Source: Halomonas sp. Bachu 37
GTDB lineage: Bacteria; Pseudomonadota; Gammaproteobacteria; Pseudomonadales; Halomonadaceae
Direction of reading: 5' to 3'
DNA length: 64,000 nucleotides
Assembly (NCBI RefSeq): GCF_039691755.1
Contig: NZ_CP137552.1
Coordinates: 2,480,001 to 2,544,000 of the forward strand
A program made the translations under genes and the position numbers. The notes under the pieces are model-generated. The model did no database searches, was not told where the DNA came from, and saw nothing but the letters and a program-made list of their open reading frames with translations. Position 1 is the stretch's first letter. Every line of letters starts with the position of its first letter. Shown here in pieces: positions 44,982 through 55,654 of the stretch.

Positions 44982-45004
44982 AAAAAAACACCGGGAGCCC
45001 GGTG
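44982..45004 (-). terminator. Terminator after rpoS
   Basis: Minus strand CACCGGG/CCCGGTG stem (45004-44998 with 44995-44989) followed by seven T (44988-44982). Confidence 0.85.
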
Positions 45005-45016
45005 TGGTTTTAGCCG

Positions 45017-45038
45017 GCAGGCCCCGCTTGGGGCCTGC
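45017..45038 (-). terminator. Second hairpin upstream of the rpoS terminator
   Basis: GCAGGCCCC (45017-45025) and GGGGCCTGC (45030-45038) make a perfect 9-bp stem with a 4-nt loop, no T run. Probably 3'-end protection of the rpoS message; it stands in tandem with the true terminator. Confidence 0.55.
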
Positions 45039-45074
45039 TGACAGTTTGGCGCTGGCGTCACGGGTTGGCAGGGA

Positions 45075-46052
45075 TCAGCTTTCGAAAATCGCCTCCATGG
45101 AGAGCCCCTGTTTTTCCAGGGCACGGCGCAGCTTCTTCAGCGCTTCAACCTGAATCTGGCGAACGCGCTCGCGGGTCAAGCCGATCTCGGCCCCGACCTC
45201 CTCCAGCGTGGCGGCCTCGTGACCGCGCAGTCCGAAACGCCGCACTACGACTTCGCGCTGCTTTTCGCTCAGCTCGTCCAGCCACAGGTTGACGTGTTCC
45301 TTGACATCGCCATCCACCAGGGACGTCTCGGGGCCATCTTCGTTATCATCGGTCAGGGTATCGATCAGCGGCTTGTCGCTGTCACCGCCCATGGGAAAGT
45401 CCACCGACGATACCCGCTCGTTGAGCCCCAGCATCTTCTTGACGGTTTCCACCGGCTTGTCGAGGTGCTCGGCGATCTCTTCCGGCGTGGCTTCGTGGTC
45501 GAGTTTCTGGGTGAGTTCGCGGGCGGCGCGCAGGTAGATATTGAGTTCCTTGACCACATGAATCGGCAGACGAATGGTACGCGTCTGGTTCATCAAGGCC
45601 CGCTCGATGGTCTGGCGTATCCACCAGGTGGCGTAGGTTGAAAAGCGAAAGCCGCGCTCGGGGTCGAATTTCTCCACCGCCCGGATCAAGCCGAGATTGC
45701 CCTCTTCGATGAGATCGAGCAGGGTCAACCCGCGGTTGAGATAGCGGCGGGCGATCTTGACCACCAGGCGCAGGTTGGACTCGATCATCCGCGAGCGCCC
45801 CAAGGGATCGCCCTTGCGCGCCAACCGCCCGTAAAAGACTTCTTCCTCCGGTGTCAGGAGAGGCGAAAAACCGATCTCGTTGAGGTAGATTTGAGTTGCA
45901 TCCAAGCTTTGATACTGCTGTCGATCTTCCTTGCCCAGCGCCTTTTCGAAAGCGTCTTCTTCGGCGGGGGCTTCGTCATCGCTGACTTGGCTCAAGGTCT
46001 CCTCCGCCGAGTTTAGATCAACCTCATGAAGGTCCCGTTCCAACATACTCAT
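45075..46052 (-). CDS. rpoS: RNA polymerase sigma factor RpoS
   Basis: A 325-residue group 2 sigma factor. Region 1.2 ([24 protein letters not shown]), region 2 ([21 protein letters not shown] and [20 protein letters not shown]), region 3, and region 4 ([19 protein letters not shown]). It lacks the long non-conserved insert of RpoD. ATG 46052 has GGGGGTAAG upstream; ATG 46046 is an alternative. Directs stationary-phase and osmotic stress transcription, which suits the osmolyte, UspA and cfa genes in the window. Downstream of nlpD as in related bacteria. Confidence 0.97.
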   Translation of the reverse strand: MSMLERDLHEVDLNSAEETLSQVSDDEAPAEEDAFEKALGKEDRQQYQSLDATQIYLNEIGFSPLLTPEEEVFYGRLARKGDPLGRSRMIESNLRLVVKIARRYLNRGLTLLDLIEEGNLGLIRAVEKFDPERGFRFSTYATWWIRQTIERALMNQTRTIRLPIHVVKELNIYLRAARELTQKLDHEATPEEIAEHLDKPVETVKKMLGLNERVSSVDFPMGGDSDKPLIDTLTDDNEDGPETSLVDGDVKEHVNLWLDELSEKQREVVVRRFGLRGHEAATLEEVGAEIGLTRERVRQIQVEALKKLRRALEKQGLSMEAIFES

Positions 46053-46192
46053 AGTCTTACCCCCGTGATTACGCCTAGCCGCCATTCCAAATCCGTTGGT
46101 GGCACCCATTTTGGATGCCACTTGTTATATTTTTATGTAAATACGTCTTGTTATGGAAGGAGGTTCCTCAGCCGGAAGCCATGCCTGCCCCG

Positions 46193-47314
46193 CTAGCGCG
46201 ACGGCAAGTACTCCAGGGGATCCTGAGGTTGCCCATCCTTGCGCACCTCAAAGTGCAATCTGACGTCTTCCGCGTCACTGTCGCCCATGGTGGCGATCAC
46301 TTCACCCGCTTCGACGATATCGTTTTCACTGACGTTGAGTCCATCGTTATGCGCGTAGGCACTCAAAAATTGGTCATTATGTTTGATCAGTACCAGATTG
46401 CCGTAACCTCTGACGCCACTTCCGGCGTAGACGACAATCCCTGGACCCGCTGCCCTGACAGGTTGCCCCTTTTCACCGGCTATATCAATCCCGGCGGTAA
46501 TGCTGTCACCCTCGCCGAACGAGCCGACGACCTGGCCGCCCACCGGCCACTGCCAGTCGATGTTTTCAGCCGGGGTATAGCGGCGCGACCCGCGGTCGGC
46601 ATCATTTTCGCGGGATTCGGCCTGCGCGGCCTGGCTAGCAGGTTCCGGTTCGTCAGCGGCGGCAACCACGTCGGGCTCGCTTGTTGCTGGCGGCGTATTT
46701 TCGGCCGCTTCGACAGTCTCATCTTCGTCATCAGCGCGAGAGGATACTTCCTCATCCTGCGCCCGCTGACTCTGTTGCGTCTCGACGGTGCTCGATGTCT
46801 CTTGCGCTCCGGCCACTTCCTCGGCGGCGTCAGCCTCCGCTTCACGCTCGGCGGTCAGGCGGCGGTTTCGCTCAATGGCGGATTCATCGGGCAACAGCCA
46901 GTCGAGTTCCTGTTCATTAGCGGACCCCAGGGAAGCGACCGAAGCCCCGGAGCCGCTCAGGCCAGTAGCCACCGCCCCTTGGGATGTAGCGGACGAGCCT
47001 GATGGCGCGCCACCAGTTTCGCGACGGGAGACCCCGCCTTGGCCACCACGACGAAGCTGGATCTGCTGGCCGGGCTGGATCTGGTACGGCGGCGCTATGT
47101 CATTGAGTGCCGCCAATTCACGGTAATCGAGATTATGCTGCCAGGCGATTCCGTAGAGCGTATCGCCGGACTTGACCGTGTAGCCGCTCCCCGCTGCTTC
47201 TTCTACTGCCCGACGGGAGTCGCTCAGATCCCGCACTTGCGGAGCGCCGCCCTGCTGGCTGGCGCAGCCGGAAATCGCCAACGCCAGAGCGGACATGATG
47301 AATACTTTACGCAT
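46193..47314 (-). CDS. nlpD: NlpD: lipoprotein activator of murein amidase
   Basis: A 373-residue lipoprotein: signal peptide with lipobox AISGC (Cys about residue 17), LysM peptidoglycan-binding domain (YTVKSGDTLYGIAWQHNL ... about 46-90), a long Ser/Glu/Ala-rich linker (about 95-250), and a C-terminal LytM/M23 domain (TAGIDIAGEKGQPV ... VLIKHNDQFLSAYAHNDGL ... RLHFEVRKDG). As in E. coli NlpD the first zinc ligand is missing, so it is likely an activator of AmiC-type amidases rather than an active hydrolase. ATG 47314 has AGGAGG upstream. The rpoS promoter may lie within it. Confidence 0.95.
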   Translation of the reverse strand: MRKVFIMSALALAISGCASQQGGAPQVRDLSDSRRAVEEAAGSGYTVKSGDTLYGIAWQHNLDYRELAALNDIAPPYQIQPGQQIQLRRGGQGGVSRRETGGAPSGSSATSQGAVATGLSGSGASVASLGSANEQELDWLLPDESAIERNRRLTAEREAEADAAEEVAGAQETSSTVETQQSQRAQDEEVSSRADDEDETVEAAENTPPATSEPDVVAAADEPEPASQAAQAESRENDADRGSRRYTPAENIDWQWPVGGQVVGSFGEGDSITAGIDIAGEKGQPVRAAGPGIVVYAGSGVRGYGNLVLIKHNDQFLSAYAHNDGLNVSENDIVEAGEVIATMGDSDAEDVRLHFEVRKDGQPQDPLEYLPSR

Positions 47315-47349
47315 GAAAAACTTCCTCCTTTTCCGCACTACCGCGACAG

Positions 47350-48291
47350 CTATCCGGCACGGGTTCCACGCGGCGTAGCCGCTTTACGATTCAACAGCAG
47401 TACCAGTGCCGCACCCGCCAGCATCAGGGCGATTACCGCCCAGACCTGGGCCGAACCTCCGATCAGTACGGCGTATTCACTGGGCAAGAGATAACGATAG
47501 TCCAACGGGATCATCTGGCCTTCGGGTCCGAGCTGATAGCGTACCAGTTCCCTCCAGGGCCAGAGCACCGGCAGCGATCCCATGATGAAGCCCAGCAGCA
47601 GTTGCAGGGTCGCATCATGGTGGCGCTTCAACAACCACGCCAGCAGCCGTGAAAACAGCATCAGCCCGACAAGGCAACCGCTACCGAACAAGCCGATGAC
47701 CACCAGGTCGAACTCCCGGATAGCCTGCATGACGGTGCCGTACAGCCCCATGGTGAGAAGCAGGAAGCTTCCCGAGACTCCTGGCAACAGCATCGCACTG
47801 ATGGCGACCGCGCCGGCCACCACCAGCACCCCTGCCTCGTTGCCCACCAGCAATATCAACGGCATCAACGATGGCAAGGCCTTGGCCAGCATCAAGCCGA
47901 GCAGCAAGGGCACTACATACCATAGTTTCCAGCGTTTCTGCACCGTGCCCACCACCAACGCAGTAGCCGCCACCAGACCGAAGAAGAAGCCATCCAGCAG
48001 CAGCGGATAACTCTCCATCAGCCAGACGGCCAGATGCGCCACGCTCAACAGGCTGATCGCCACCCCCGCCAATAGCGGCAGTATGAAAGCGAGATTCAGA
48101 TGCACGCTCAAGCCGGCCAGGCCGCCCTGCCGCCAGGCGCCGTACGCACCGGGACCAAACTGGCGAATGGTGTAAATCAACTCTTCGTAGATGCCGGTAA
48201 CGAAGGCGATGGTGCCCCCGGATATGCCGGGGACGGCATCTGCGGCACCCATGCCGGCCCCCTTGAAGAAAACTGCCAGTTGACGGTTCAA
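47350..48291 (-). CDS. DUF368 polyprenyl-phosphate flippase-type membrane protein
   Basis: A 313-residue protein with about nine hydrophobic helices and the DUF368 hallmarks GAADAVPGISGGTIAFVTGIYEE and its inverted counterpart LLPGVSGSFLLLTMGLYG. Members (PopT) recycle undecaprenyl phosphate to the cytosolic face and matter at alkaline pH in Vibrio. The start is TTG 48291: AAGGAG is seven bases upstream and TTGA overlaps the pcm stop. The gene lies between pcm and nlpD, where Pseudomonas and E. coli have none of this type in that position (from memory). Confidence 0.88.
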   Translation of the reverse strand: MNRQLAVFFKGAGMGAADAVPGISGGTIAFVTGIYEELIYTIRQFGPGAYGAWRQGGLAGLSVHLNLAFILPLLAGVAISLLSVAHLAVWLMESYPLLLDGFFFGLVAATALVVGTVQKRWKLWYVVPLLLGLMLAKALPSLMPLILLVGNEAGVLVVAGAVAISAMLLPGVSGSFLLLTMGLYGTVMQAIREFDLVVIGLFGSGCLVGLMLFSRLLAWLLKRHHDATLQLLLGFIMGSLPVLWPWRELVRYQLGPEGQMIPLDYRYLLPSEYAVLIGGSAQVWAVIALMLAGAALVLLLNRKAATPRGTRAG

Positions 48292-48965
48292 CCAATCACT
48301 CCTTGTAACAGGGGAACAAAACGTACCGGTTCGAGCCTGCGCCGTTCGAAGCCTTGGCCCACACGACGTATCAGGGTCAACCACTGGGTGCCGTCAGCCT
48401 CGGCCAGGGGAGCGATCATGACGCCACCCTGGGCCAGCTGGGCCAGCAGAGCCTGAGGCAATACCTCGGCACAGGCGGTCAGCAGGATCACATCGAAAGG
48501 CGCGGCGCCCGGCCAACCATGGCCGCCATCCGCCAGCGCCAGCGTGACCGGAGACGCCAGCCGCTGCAAACGCAACGCGGCACGTTCGTGCAGATCATGA
48601 ATGCGCTCCATGGAGTAGAGCTCTTCGACCAGGCGAGAGAGAATCAGGGTCTGGTAGCCGGACCCGGTACCCAGCTCCAGTACCCGGCGCGGTGACTCGC
48701 GCAGCACAAGCTCCGTCATGCGCGCCACGGTCAAGGGTTGCGACAGCGTCTGGCCGAAGCCGATCGGCAGCGAAGTGTCCTCGTAGGCACGATGCGCCAA
48801 CGCTTCGTCCACGAACAGATGTCGCGGTTCCCGGGCCATCACCTCCAGCACCAGCTCGTCGACGATCCCCTGCTGACGCAGACGCCGAACCATACGATCC
48901 CGGGTGCGCTGCGAGGTCATGCCGCGGCCGCGCAATTCCTGTGGTGACAGTTCAGGCAAAAGCAT
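48288..48965 (-). CDS. pcm: Protein-L-isoaspartate O-methyltransferase
   Basis: A 225-residue methyltransferase that repairs isoaspartyl residues. Family blocks [21 protein letters not shown] and the SAM motif [19 protein letters not shown]; the post-SAM motif is [20 protein letters not shown] 48965 has AGGA eight bases upstream and overlaps surE by 14 bases; M22 (48920) is a less likely start. Stop overlaps the following DUF368 start. Confidence 0.94.
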   Translation of the reverse strand: MLLPELSPQELRGRGMTSQRTRDRMVRRLRQQGIVDELVLEVMAREPRHLFVDEALAHRAYEDTSLPIGFGQTLSQPLTVARMTELVLRESPRRVLELGTGSGYQTLILSRLVEELYSMERIHDLHERAALRLQRLASPVTLALADGGHGWPGAAPFDVILLTACAEVLPQALLAQLAQGGVMIAPLAEADGTQWLTLIRRVGQGFERRRLEPVRFVPLLQGVIG

Positions 48966-49698
48966 CCAGCCAATCCTGCACATCTGCGCACGCCTGATGA
49001 CGCGTCAAGTCGGTTTGCAAGGGGGAAATGGAAACGTAGCCGGCTTCGATAGCGGCGAAATCGGTGTCTTCGCCATCGTCGGCGTTGGCCCCCACCGCCG
49101 CGATCCAGTAGCGCTTGCGCCCTCGCGGATCCTCCACTTCCAGCGGTTTGGCGGCCGGACCTCGATAGCCCAGACGAGTCACGCGGAATCCGCGCAGCTC
49201 ATCCCAGGGAACATCGGGAACGTTCACGTTCAACAAGCTGCGTGGCGGCAGGGAGAGCTGGTCGGCGGCCCCTACCAGAGTGGCGGCAACGCGGGCGGCA
49301 GTGTCGAAATAGCGCGTTCCGCACAGCGACATGGCGATAGCCGACATGCCCAGGTTGCGCCCCTCCATCGCCGCGGCCACGGTACCCGAATAGAGCACGT
49401 CGTCCCCCAGATTGCTGCCGTGGTTGATACCCGAGATCACCAGGTCGGGCTTTTCGTCCCACACCCCGTTCACCCCCAGGTAGACGCAATCGGCGGGCGT
49501 GCCATCGACGCAGTAGAAGCCGTTCTCCAACGCCGTCAGCGCCAGCGGGCGGGAGAGCGTCAGCGAGTTGCTGGCCCCGCTACGATCCCGGTCCGGTGCC
49601 ACCACGCGCAGCTTGGCATGGGCCAGCAGGGCGTCATGCAAGGCCGCAAGCCCCGGGGCGTGTACCCCGTCATCATTGGAAAGCAGCAAACGCCGCAT
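48952..49698 (-). CDS. surE: 5'/3'-nucleotidase SurE
   Basis: A 248-residue metal-dependent nucleotidase with [17 protein letters not shown], the two-Asp metal site, [17 protein letters not shown] and [21 protein letters not shown]. Cleaves nucleoside monophosphates and short polyphosphates. ATG 49698 has GGAG eight bases upstream; TTG 49704 is less likely. Part of the truD-surE-pcm-(DUF368)-nlpD-rpoS block. Confidence 0.96.
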   Translation of the reverse strand: MRRLLLSNDDGVHAPGLAALHDALLAHAKLRVVAPDRDRSGASNSLTLSRPLALTALENGFYCVDGTPADCVYLGVNGVWDEKPDLVISGINHGSNLGDDVLYSGTVAAAMEGRNLGMSAIAMSLCGTRYFDTAARVAATLVGAADQLSLPPRSLLNVNVPDVPWDELRGFRVTRLGYRGPAAKPLEVEDPRGRKRYWIAAVGANADDGEDTDFAAIEAGYVSISPLQTDLTRHQACADVQDWLDAFA

Positions 49699-49729
49699 CG
49701 GCAATACTCCCGGTAACTGGTTAGACTGG

Positions 49730-50794
49730 TTAGAAAGAGCCGCCCATCGCCATGGTCGCGAAATCGGGGTGTTCGATCAATTCCGCCAATACTGCAGTGG
49801 CGAAACCGCCCCGCGGCAGGCTGAAATGTAACGACACCGCTTCGTCGGTACGGGTCAGTTGCGGCTCGTCCAGGCGCATACGCAATGCCCGTCGCGCTCG
49901 CTTCACGCCGGCAGCCTCTAGCCCCTGGCAAAGGGCCGGGTGCGTATCGCGCAACCAGGCTTCATCGGCACTGACCGTGGCGCCACCAGTGCCCCACAGC
50001 ACGCCGGTGGGATGCACGTCCAATTCTCGGGCACGCAAGAGCAGCGATTCATCCACTTCGTCGGCAGTGAAGATGCTGGCCGTACCCTCGAGCATCATGA
50101 CATCGCCCACCAGCGGCACGCCCCACGTAGCCGCTTGAACCCGCTTGCCCAGCACTTCATTGAACAAGAAACTGCGTGCGCTGGATAGCAGCATTCCTTC
50201 GCGGTCGTCCTTCTTGCGCCACCCTCGTGCCAGCACCTGCCTGGCCCGTGCCAGGTTGCGCCCGCCGGGGCCGAAACGCTGGGGGCCGAAGTAGTTGGGC
50301 ACTCCTTGCCGGCACAGGGCATCCCAGCGCAGCGCAAAAGCCTCTGTGGCTATCGCCTCGCCGGTCACCCGCAATCGAAAGCGGTTGGCGCGGTGGACGC
50401 CTCGCTTGAGCTTGCGCGGATGACGTGCCTGTACCAAAACCTTGATGCCTCGAGCCGCCAATATTTCGCCCAGCGCGTCAGGCGCGGCCTTGCCCGGCAG
50501 ATGGATGCTCAACCACTGGCGGGTAACCGCAATTCGGTCCTTCATGCCGGCATAACCGATATCCCGTGAGCGCACCTCGCATGCCTTCGCCAGGGTACGC
50601 ACCACATCCAGGGTGGTCTGGTTACGCTTCTCGATATGCAACCATAAATGCTCACCGTCGCCTTCGGGCACGAAGCCCAGCACTTCTTCGACGATAAAAT
50701 CATCCGCCTGGGCGCGGTACTGCCCCGGCGCTGGCGGGCCGAAGCGCGGGTCCAGGCTGCGCGGCCAGGCAGGGGCGATACGACCTTCGCTCAT
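49730..50794 (-). CDS. truD: tRNA pseudouridine(13) synthase
   Basis: A 354-residue Tru[21 protein letters not shown], catalytic Asp in [15 protein letters not shown] and the [18 protein letters not shown] block. Makes pseudouridine 13 in tRNA-Glu. Overlaps the ispF stop codon by four bases (ATGA). Sequence is full length with no oddities. Confidence 0.95.
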   Translation of the reverse strand: MSEGRIAPAWPRSLDPRFGPPAPGQYRAQADDFIVEEVLGFVPEGDGEHLWLHIEKRNQTTLDVVRTLAKACEVRSRDIGYAGMKDRIAVTRQWLSIHLPGKAAPDALGEILAARGIKVLVQARHPRKLKRGVHRANRFRLRVTGEAIATEAFALRWDALCRQGVPNYFGPQRFGPGGRNLARARQVLARGWRKKDDREGMLLSSARSFLFNEVLGKRVQAATWGVPLVGDVMMLEGTASIFTADEVDESLLLRARELDVHPTGVLWGTGGATVSADEAWLRDTHPALCQGLEAAGVKRARRALRMRLDEPQLTRTDEAVSLHFSLPRGGFATAVLAELIEHPDFATMAMGGSF

Positions 50795-51288
50795 GAATCT
50801 TGCCGAGTGGAGGAAATCGGCATCAACAGCACTACGGCTTCGGCGGCGATACCTTCACCGCGGCCGGTGAAGCCCAGACGTTCGGTGGTGGTGGCCTTGA
50901 CGTTGACCTGGTGCAACTCCACCGCCAGGGTGCGAGTAATCACCTCGCGCATGGTGGCGATATGTGGCGCCATCTTGGGCGCCTGCGCCATCAAGGTAGC
51001 GTCGAGGTTGGCCAGCTCCAATCCTTGGGCGCGTATCAGGGCATAGACATCGCGCAGCAACTCGCGGCTGTCCGCATCCTTCCAGGCGGGGTCGGTATCG
51101 GGGAAATGGTGACCGATATCACCGAGTGCACAAGCGCCCAGCAGGGCATCGCAGATGGCATGCAGCAGGACGTCACCATCGGAGTGGGCGACGAATCCAC
51201 GCTCGAACGGGATGGCCACGCCGCCAATCATCAGATGGTCACCCTCGCCGAAGCGGTGTACGTCGAATCCATGGCCTATGCGCATCAT
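50791..51288 (-). CDS. ispF: 2-C-methyl-D-erythritol 2,4-cyclodiphosphate synthase
   Basis: A 165-residue trimeric enzyme of the MEP isoprenoid pathway: [20 protein letters not shown] with the metal His and Asp, [20 protein letters not shown], and [20 protein letters not shown]. The start can be either of two adjacent ATGs (51288 or 51285); 51288 overlaps the ispD TGA (ATGA). Runs in the ispD-ispF-truD string. Confidence 0.96.
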   Translation of the reverse strand: MMRIGHGFDVHRFGEGDHLMIGGVAIPFERGFVAHSDGDVLLHAICDALLGACALGDIGHHFPDTDPAWKDADSRELLRDVYALIRAQGLELANLDATLMAQAPKMAPHIATMREVITRTLAVELHQVNVKATTTERLGFTGRGEGIAAEAVVLLMPISSTRQDS

Positions 51289-52004
51289 TGGCTCGTCTCG
51301 CTAGACAAGGGGAGGCTCGACTTCTGCGCGGCGAGAATCGCCGTCGCCAGGGCGAGATCCTCCGGATGAGTGATCTTGAGATTATCGCGTCGTCCCGGAA
51401 CCAGCAGCGGCCGGCGCCCCTGCGACTCGACGGCCGAGGCTTCGTCGGTCACCTGTAGCCCGCGCGTCTTGGCCTGGAACAAGGCCTGTTGCAACAGCTC
51501 GAAACGAAACCCCTGGGGCGTCAAGGCGTGCCACAGCCCCTCGCGTGGTTCGGTGGTGGCAACACAAGAGCGGGCATCGGCACGCTTCATGGTATCCGCG
51601 ACCGGCATCGCCAGCAGGGCACCGTCCGGGTGGACGCTTACCGCCTGCCACAGCGCCTGCAGATCGGCGGTCGTCACACAGGGACGGGCCACGTCGTGGA
51701 CCAGGACCATGTCGTCGGGCTCGGCGGCCATCACCTGCAGGGCATTAAGGACGCTATCCATGCGCTCGCGCCCCCCGTCGGTGCGTTGCCAGTGCGCAAA
51801 CGGCACCCACTGTGGCCGAAACCAGGGGTCGTCGGGGTCGAGACACAACACCAGCCGCGCCTGGGGAAACGCCTGGTGCAACCGCGAAAGGGTGCGTGCC
51901 AGTATCGTGGCACCACCTAACTCCAGGTACTGCTTGGGGCGGCCGGCGCCCATGCGCCGGCCCTGGCCGGCGGCCGGCACGACCAACCACAGCGGCGGAC
52001 TCAT
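51285..52004 (-). CDS. ispD: 2-C-methyl-D-erythritol 4-phosphate cytidylyltransferase
   Basis: A 239-residue cytidylyltransferase: [24 protein letters not shown] (CTP-binding, split across the GxGxRM loop), [27 protein letters not shown]. Third step of the MEP pathway. Overlaps ftsB upstream by four bases and ispF downstream by four bases. Ordinary length. Confidence 0.96.
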   Translation of the reverse strand: MSPPLWLVVPAAGQGRRMGAGRPKQYLELGGATILARTLSRLHQAFPQARLVLCLDPDDPWFRPQWVPFAHWQRTDGGRERMDSVLNALQVMAAEPDDMVLVHDVARPCVTTADLQALWQAVSVHPDGALLAMPVADTMKRADARSCVATTEPREGLWHALTPQGFRFELLQQALFQAKTRGLQVTDEASAVESQGRRPLLVPGRRDNLKITHPEDLALATAILAAQKSSLPLSSETSQ

Positions 52005-52345
52005 GGCCTGGGCTCCCGCTCGGGATTGGTCACGATGCCGGCATTGATCTCCAGCAGCTCATGCTCGATCGCCACACCGGGTACCCAGAAGAACTGCTCG
52101 TCGGTGCGTACCATTCCCATGTCGCTGCGTGCCCGTTCTTCGATGGCATCGAGTCCGGTCTTCAAGTCGGTCACCTCGGCGGCCAGGCGCGCATTACGCT
52201 CGCGTAGCGGCTGGTTGATCGCTTCCTGCTCGGCGACGCGGTTACCCACCCGATGCAGGTCGCGCCAGCCGCCATCCCCCAGCCATAACTGGTACTGCAG
52301 CAACGCCAGCATCGCCGAGAGTGCGATTACCAACCATTTGCGCAT
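52001..52345 (-). CDS. ftsB: Cell division protein FtsB
   Basis: A 114-residue single-span membrane protein: N-terminal helix (WLVIALSAMLALLQYQLWLG), periplasmic coiled coil (residues about 30-70: VAEQEAINQPLRERNARLAAEV) and the C-terminal globular part EERARSDMGMVRTDEQFF. With FtsL and FtsQ forms the divisome sub-complex. First gene of the leftward ispD-ispF-truD-surE-pcm-DUF368-nlpD-rpoS string; repeats lie in its leader. Confidence 0.93.
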   Translation of the reverse strand: MRKWLVIALSAMLALLQYQLWLGDGGWRDLHRVGNRVAEQEAINQPLRERNARLAAEVTDLKTGLDAIEERARSDMGMVRTDEQFFWVPGVAIEHELLEINAGIVTNPEREPRP

Positions 52346-52398
52346 GCTTGGCTCCTGTTGCCAGCAACGTCGTGATGGAACGTCGCAATCGGTGAAGT

Positions 52399-52443
52399 CG
52401 TAATCGAGATTATCGTGATCGAGATAATCGTAATCGAGAAAAT
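52399..52443. repeat. Three 15-bp tandem repeats upstream of ftsB
   Basis: Units at 52399-52413, 52414-52428 and 52429-52443 follow cgtaatcgagattat with one or two differences each. A 7-bp inverted repeat GATTATC/GATAATC spans the first two units. The repeats lie 54-98 bases before ftsB and 64 bases after the acyltransferase-like gene stop. Confidence 0.8.
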
Positions 52444-52507
52444 AGTGCGCCGCATTATGCCACTAACGCCTGGCAGCGGCGAGCCACGGCCTGCACTTGC
52501 CGTGGAG

Positions 52508-53650
52508 TCACTTGAAGGGCAAGGCCTCGACCGCCGCATCGCGATAGGCGCGAATATGCTCTCCTTCCTCACGGCAGAACTCCGCCACACCGGCATGCAG
52601 GCCGGGATGGGCGAGATAGTGCAGCGAACGCAACTGCCGCGGGGCGAACCCGCGGGTCAGCTTGTGTTCACCCTGGGTGCCGGGGTCGAACAGGGTCAGG
52701 CCGTTTTCCAGGCAGTGCTCGATGCCTTGGTAGTAGCACGCCTCGAAATGCAGACAGTCGGCATAGATCTCGCTGCCCCAGTAGCGCCCGTACAGGCTAT
52801 GCGCGCCTTGCAGATAAAGCGCCGCCGCCACCGGCCGCCCCGCCAGTCGCACCTGCACCAGCAACAACGAGCCGGCGAACTCCCGGCGCAGCCGCTCGAA
52901 GAAATCGTGGGTGAGATAGGGCGGCCGCCCGCGCTCGTGGTACGTGATGGCATAGCAGCGATAGAAGTGCGCCATGGCCTCGGCGGTAATCGCCTCGCCT
53001 TGGAGACGCGAAAGACTCAATCCCTGTTCGGCGACCCGACGGCGCTCGCGGCGGATGGTCTTGCGCCGCTTGGCCGTCATGCTCGCCAGGAAGCCCTCGA
53101 AGTCGCCGTAGTCCCGGTCGCGCCACTGGAATTGCACGCCGTAACGCGCGACCAGTTCGGGACACGCTTCCCGCCAGGCCGTGACATCGTCGTCATCGCT
53201 GAATAGCAGATGCCAGCCGGAAAGCTCGTCACGCCGGCACGCCTTCCGCCAGCCCTCGGCGAGCACGCGGCGGGCGGCAACGGGATCGAGATGGTCGGCC
53301 AGTAGTGTCCGGCCACCCGGTACCGGGGTGAAGGGCACGGCACTCAGCCCCTTGGGATAATAGTTGCCGCCAGCCTGCTCCAGGGCTTCCGCCCAGCTCC
53401 AGTCAAAGACGTACTCGCCGAACGAGTGGTATTTACGGTAATGCGGCAATGCCCCCACGAGCTCCCCGCCTTGCCACAGCACGTAATGGCAGGGCTCCCA
53501 GCCGGTCTCGCGCGAAACACAGCCACTGGTTTCTAGGGCAAGGAGGAATTCGTGACGCAGATAGGGCTGATCTTCCCCTACCAGAGCGTTCCACTGGCTT
53601 GCCGCTACCGCCTCGATGGCGGGTAGAATAGACAGAGAGAGCGATGACAT
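52508..53650 (-). CDS. GNAT-fold acyltransferase, peptidoglycan-related (DUF482-like)
   Basis: A 380-residue protein of the double-GNAT / FemX-like family (Pfam FemAB_like). Conserved blocks: the N-terminal half with RHEFLLALETSGCVSRETGW and LPHYRKYHSFGEYVFDWSWA, and the C-terminal half with KRRKTIRRERRRVAEQG, CYAITYHERGRPPYLTHDFF and NGLTLFDPGTQGEHKLTRGF. ATG 53650 has GGAG five bases upstream. The family is annotated as transferring acyl groups to peptidoglycan precursors but biochemical proof is poor. It is separate from the ftsB operon. Confidence 0.8.
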   Translation of the reverse strand: MSSLSLSILPAIEAVAASQWNALVGEDQPYLRHEFLLALETSGCVSRETGWEPCHYVLWQGGELVGALPHYRKYHSFGEYVFDWSWAEALEQAGGNYYPKGLSAVPFTPVPGGRTLLADHLDPVAARRVLAEGWRKACRRDELSGWHLLFSDDDDVTAWREACPELVARYGVQFQWRDRDYGDFEGFLASMTAKRRKTIRRERRRVAEQGLSLSRLQGEAITAEAMAHFYRCYAITYHERGRPPYLTHDFFERLRREFAGSLLLVQVRLAGRPVAAALYLQGAHSLYGRYWGSEIYADCLHFEACYYQGIEHCLENGLTLFDPGTQGEHKLTRGFAPRQLRSLHYLAHPGLHAGVAEFCREEGEHIRAYRDAAVEALPFK

Positions 53651-53878
53651 AGTCACTCCATGAGCGTTGAAAGTAGACGACCATCGGCCCCGGTATTGAT
53701 GATTGGCACAACCGGGTGGGTTTGAGCCAGTATCTGGTGACGCTGCTGCGCGACTAAAAGGTTAACGGTATGATGCCAACCGGCAACGTCACGACCAATA
53801 CCCGAGCGTCACGGAATACGGACCCTGAACGCACCCGCTCGCCGAAACAGCACCCAAGCATACCCCCGGAAGGGAGCC

Positions 53879-55654
53879 ATGAATCTGAACACCAAACATT
53901 TGCTGGTGGTGGGTGACAATCCGGCCAACGTCGAGCTGCTGCTTGGCCTACTTGGCGCCAACGGGTTCGACAACGTTCACGGCCTGGAAGACCCCAGCCG
54001 CATGCTCGATTACTGCGAACGGCATTTGCCGGACCTGATTCTGCTTGATCTTGGCATGCCCCATCCGGATGGTGATGCAGCCCTGCATCAGCTCAAGAAT
54101 CGTTTTCGCCATGCCCTGCCGCCGGTCATCGCATTTGCCGACCAGCTCGACGATGCGACCCGGCAACACGTCCTGAACGCGGGCGTACGCGAGCTTTTGG
54201 CCAAGCCTTTCCAGAAGGAAGACGTCCTGCAGCGCATTCGCAGCATATTGAATGCGGAACATCGTTACAGTGTTCGCGACCAGCAGGCCGGGGCCCTTGA
54301 ACGCATGGTCGCCAAGCGCGCCCGCGCGCTTGAACTGCAATCGCGCACCGATCCCATAACCCGAAGACTCAACCGACGCGGGCTGACGCAGAAACTTCAT
54401 GAACATTCCATGACAGGGAGTGGCACCGGGCTGTTGTTCATCGCCCTGGAAGGGTTCGACGATACCGTGCGCCTGCATGGCTACCGTACCGCCGAAAAGC
54501 TGTTGCGTCACTTGGCCGAGAGCCTCGAAGCGAAACTCGAGACGACCGACACCCTTGGTTTATGGGGCGGCAGCGAACTGCTGGTCATCACAGCTTGCAC
54601 CGATGTCCCGGCATTGCGGCAACTCGCCTCGCGGTTGCTTGCTTGCTTTGATAGTGACCAGGAAGTCGACAACTTGCTGTTGACGGTCAACGCCCGGATC
54701 GGCACCTGTACCGCCGAAGGCGCGTTCGATAGCGAACGTCTGATTCATATGGCCGCCCTCGCCTTGCCTGCCGAGTCTAGCGTTCGGGTACAGTGTTACA
54801 GCGAGGAGATCGAAGCCCGGCAGCGACATCGTCTCCACCTTCAACAAGCCATTCGCCATGCCGTCACCTCCCGTGAATTGTCTCTGGTATTCCAGCCCAA
54901 GCTGCATCTGAAGGAACGGCGAATCGTGGGAGCGGAGGCTCTGCTACGCTGGAACAACCCCCGGTTGGGAATGATTCCGCCCGACGTTTTCATTCCCTTG
55001 GCGGAGGCCAGCGGCGATATTCTCGCCATCGGCAACTGGGTGCTGGAAACCGCCATCCTTCAGGCCGTGGCCTGGCGTAACCAGTCTCTACTCGATGGCA
55101 CGTTCAATATTGCCGTGAACGTGGCGGCACGCCAGTTGGCACGTGGAAATTTTGCCGAAGAGGTCATGCAGCTACTGCAACGCCACGACCTTCCGCCCCG
55201 ATTCTTTTCATTGGAAGTCACCGAGTCGAGTCTGATGAGCGATCTTGCCAACGCTCGCAGCCAATTGACCCTGCTGGCCGATGCCGGGATCGGCGTAGCG
55301 ATTGACGATTTCGGCACCGGCCATTCGTCGCTGGCTTATCTCAAGACGCTGCCGGTTTCCACCCTCAAGATCGACCGAACCTTCATCATGGACCTGGAGC
55401 AGAGCGCGACGGATCGCCGCCTGGCCGAGACCATTACCCAGCTGGCCCACGGGTTCGGCTGCGAGGTGGTGGCCGAAGGTATCGAAGAGCCCGCCCAAGC
55501 CCAACGCCTCATGGAGATGGGCTGTGAAATCGGGGAGGGTTATCTCTACTCACGCCCCCTTGCCCCTGCTGATTTTGTCCGCTGGTGCCACGATTGGCCG
55601 GTGGCGCATCCTTTGACTAGCCCGGAGACCGTTGATGGCCCACGACCTGCTTGA
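53879..55654 (+). CDS. Response-regulator / degenerate GGDEF / EAL protein
   Basis: A 591-residue cytosolic protein. Receiver domain (about 7-120; phospho-Asp in LILLDLGMP, Lys in LLAKPF, but the usual acidic pair reads GD in VVGDNPAN), a GGDEF fold (about 160-300) whose signature is GGSEL, so synthase activity is unlikely, and an EAL domain (about 320-570): [44 protein letters not shown]. The final motif reads EGYLYSRP where Gln is usual before Gly, so phosphodiesterase activity is probable but not certain. SD GGAAGGGA precedes ATG 53879. The hexR gene starts inside its 3' end. Confidence 0.9.
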   Translation: MNLNTKHLLVVGDNPANVELLLGLLGANGFDNVHGLEDPSRMLDYCERHLPDLILLDLGMPHPDGDAALHQLKNRFRHALPPVIAFADQLDDATRQHVLNAGVRELLAKPFQKEDVLQRIRSILNAEHRYSVRDQQAGALERMVAKRARALELQSRTDPITRRLNRRGLTQKLHEHSMTGSGTGLLFIALEGFDDTVRLHGYRTAEKLLRHLAESLEAKLETTDTLGLWGGSELLVITACTDVPALRQLASRLLACFDSDQEVDNLLLTVNARIGTCTAEGAFDSERLIHMAALALPAESSVRVQCYSEEIEARQRHRLHLQQAIRHAVTSRELSLVFQPKLHLKERRIVGAEALLRWNNPRLGMIPPDVFIPLAEASGDILAIGNWVLETAILQAVAWRNQSLLDGTFNIAVNVAARQLARGNFAEEVMQLLQRHDLPPRFFSLEVTESSLMSDLANARSQLTLLADAGIGVAIDDFGTGHSSLAYLKTLPVSTLKIDRTFIMDLEQSATDRRLAETITQLAHGFGCEVVAEGIEEPAQAQRLMEMGCEIGEGYLYSRPLAPADFVRWCHDWPVAHPLTSPETVDGPRPA

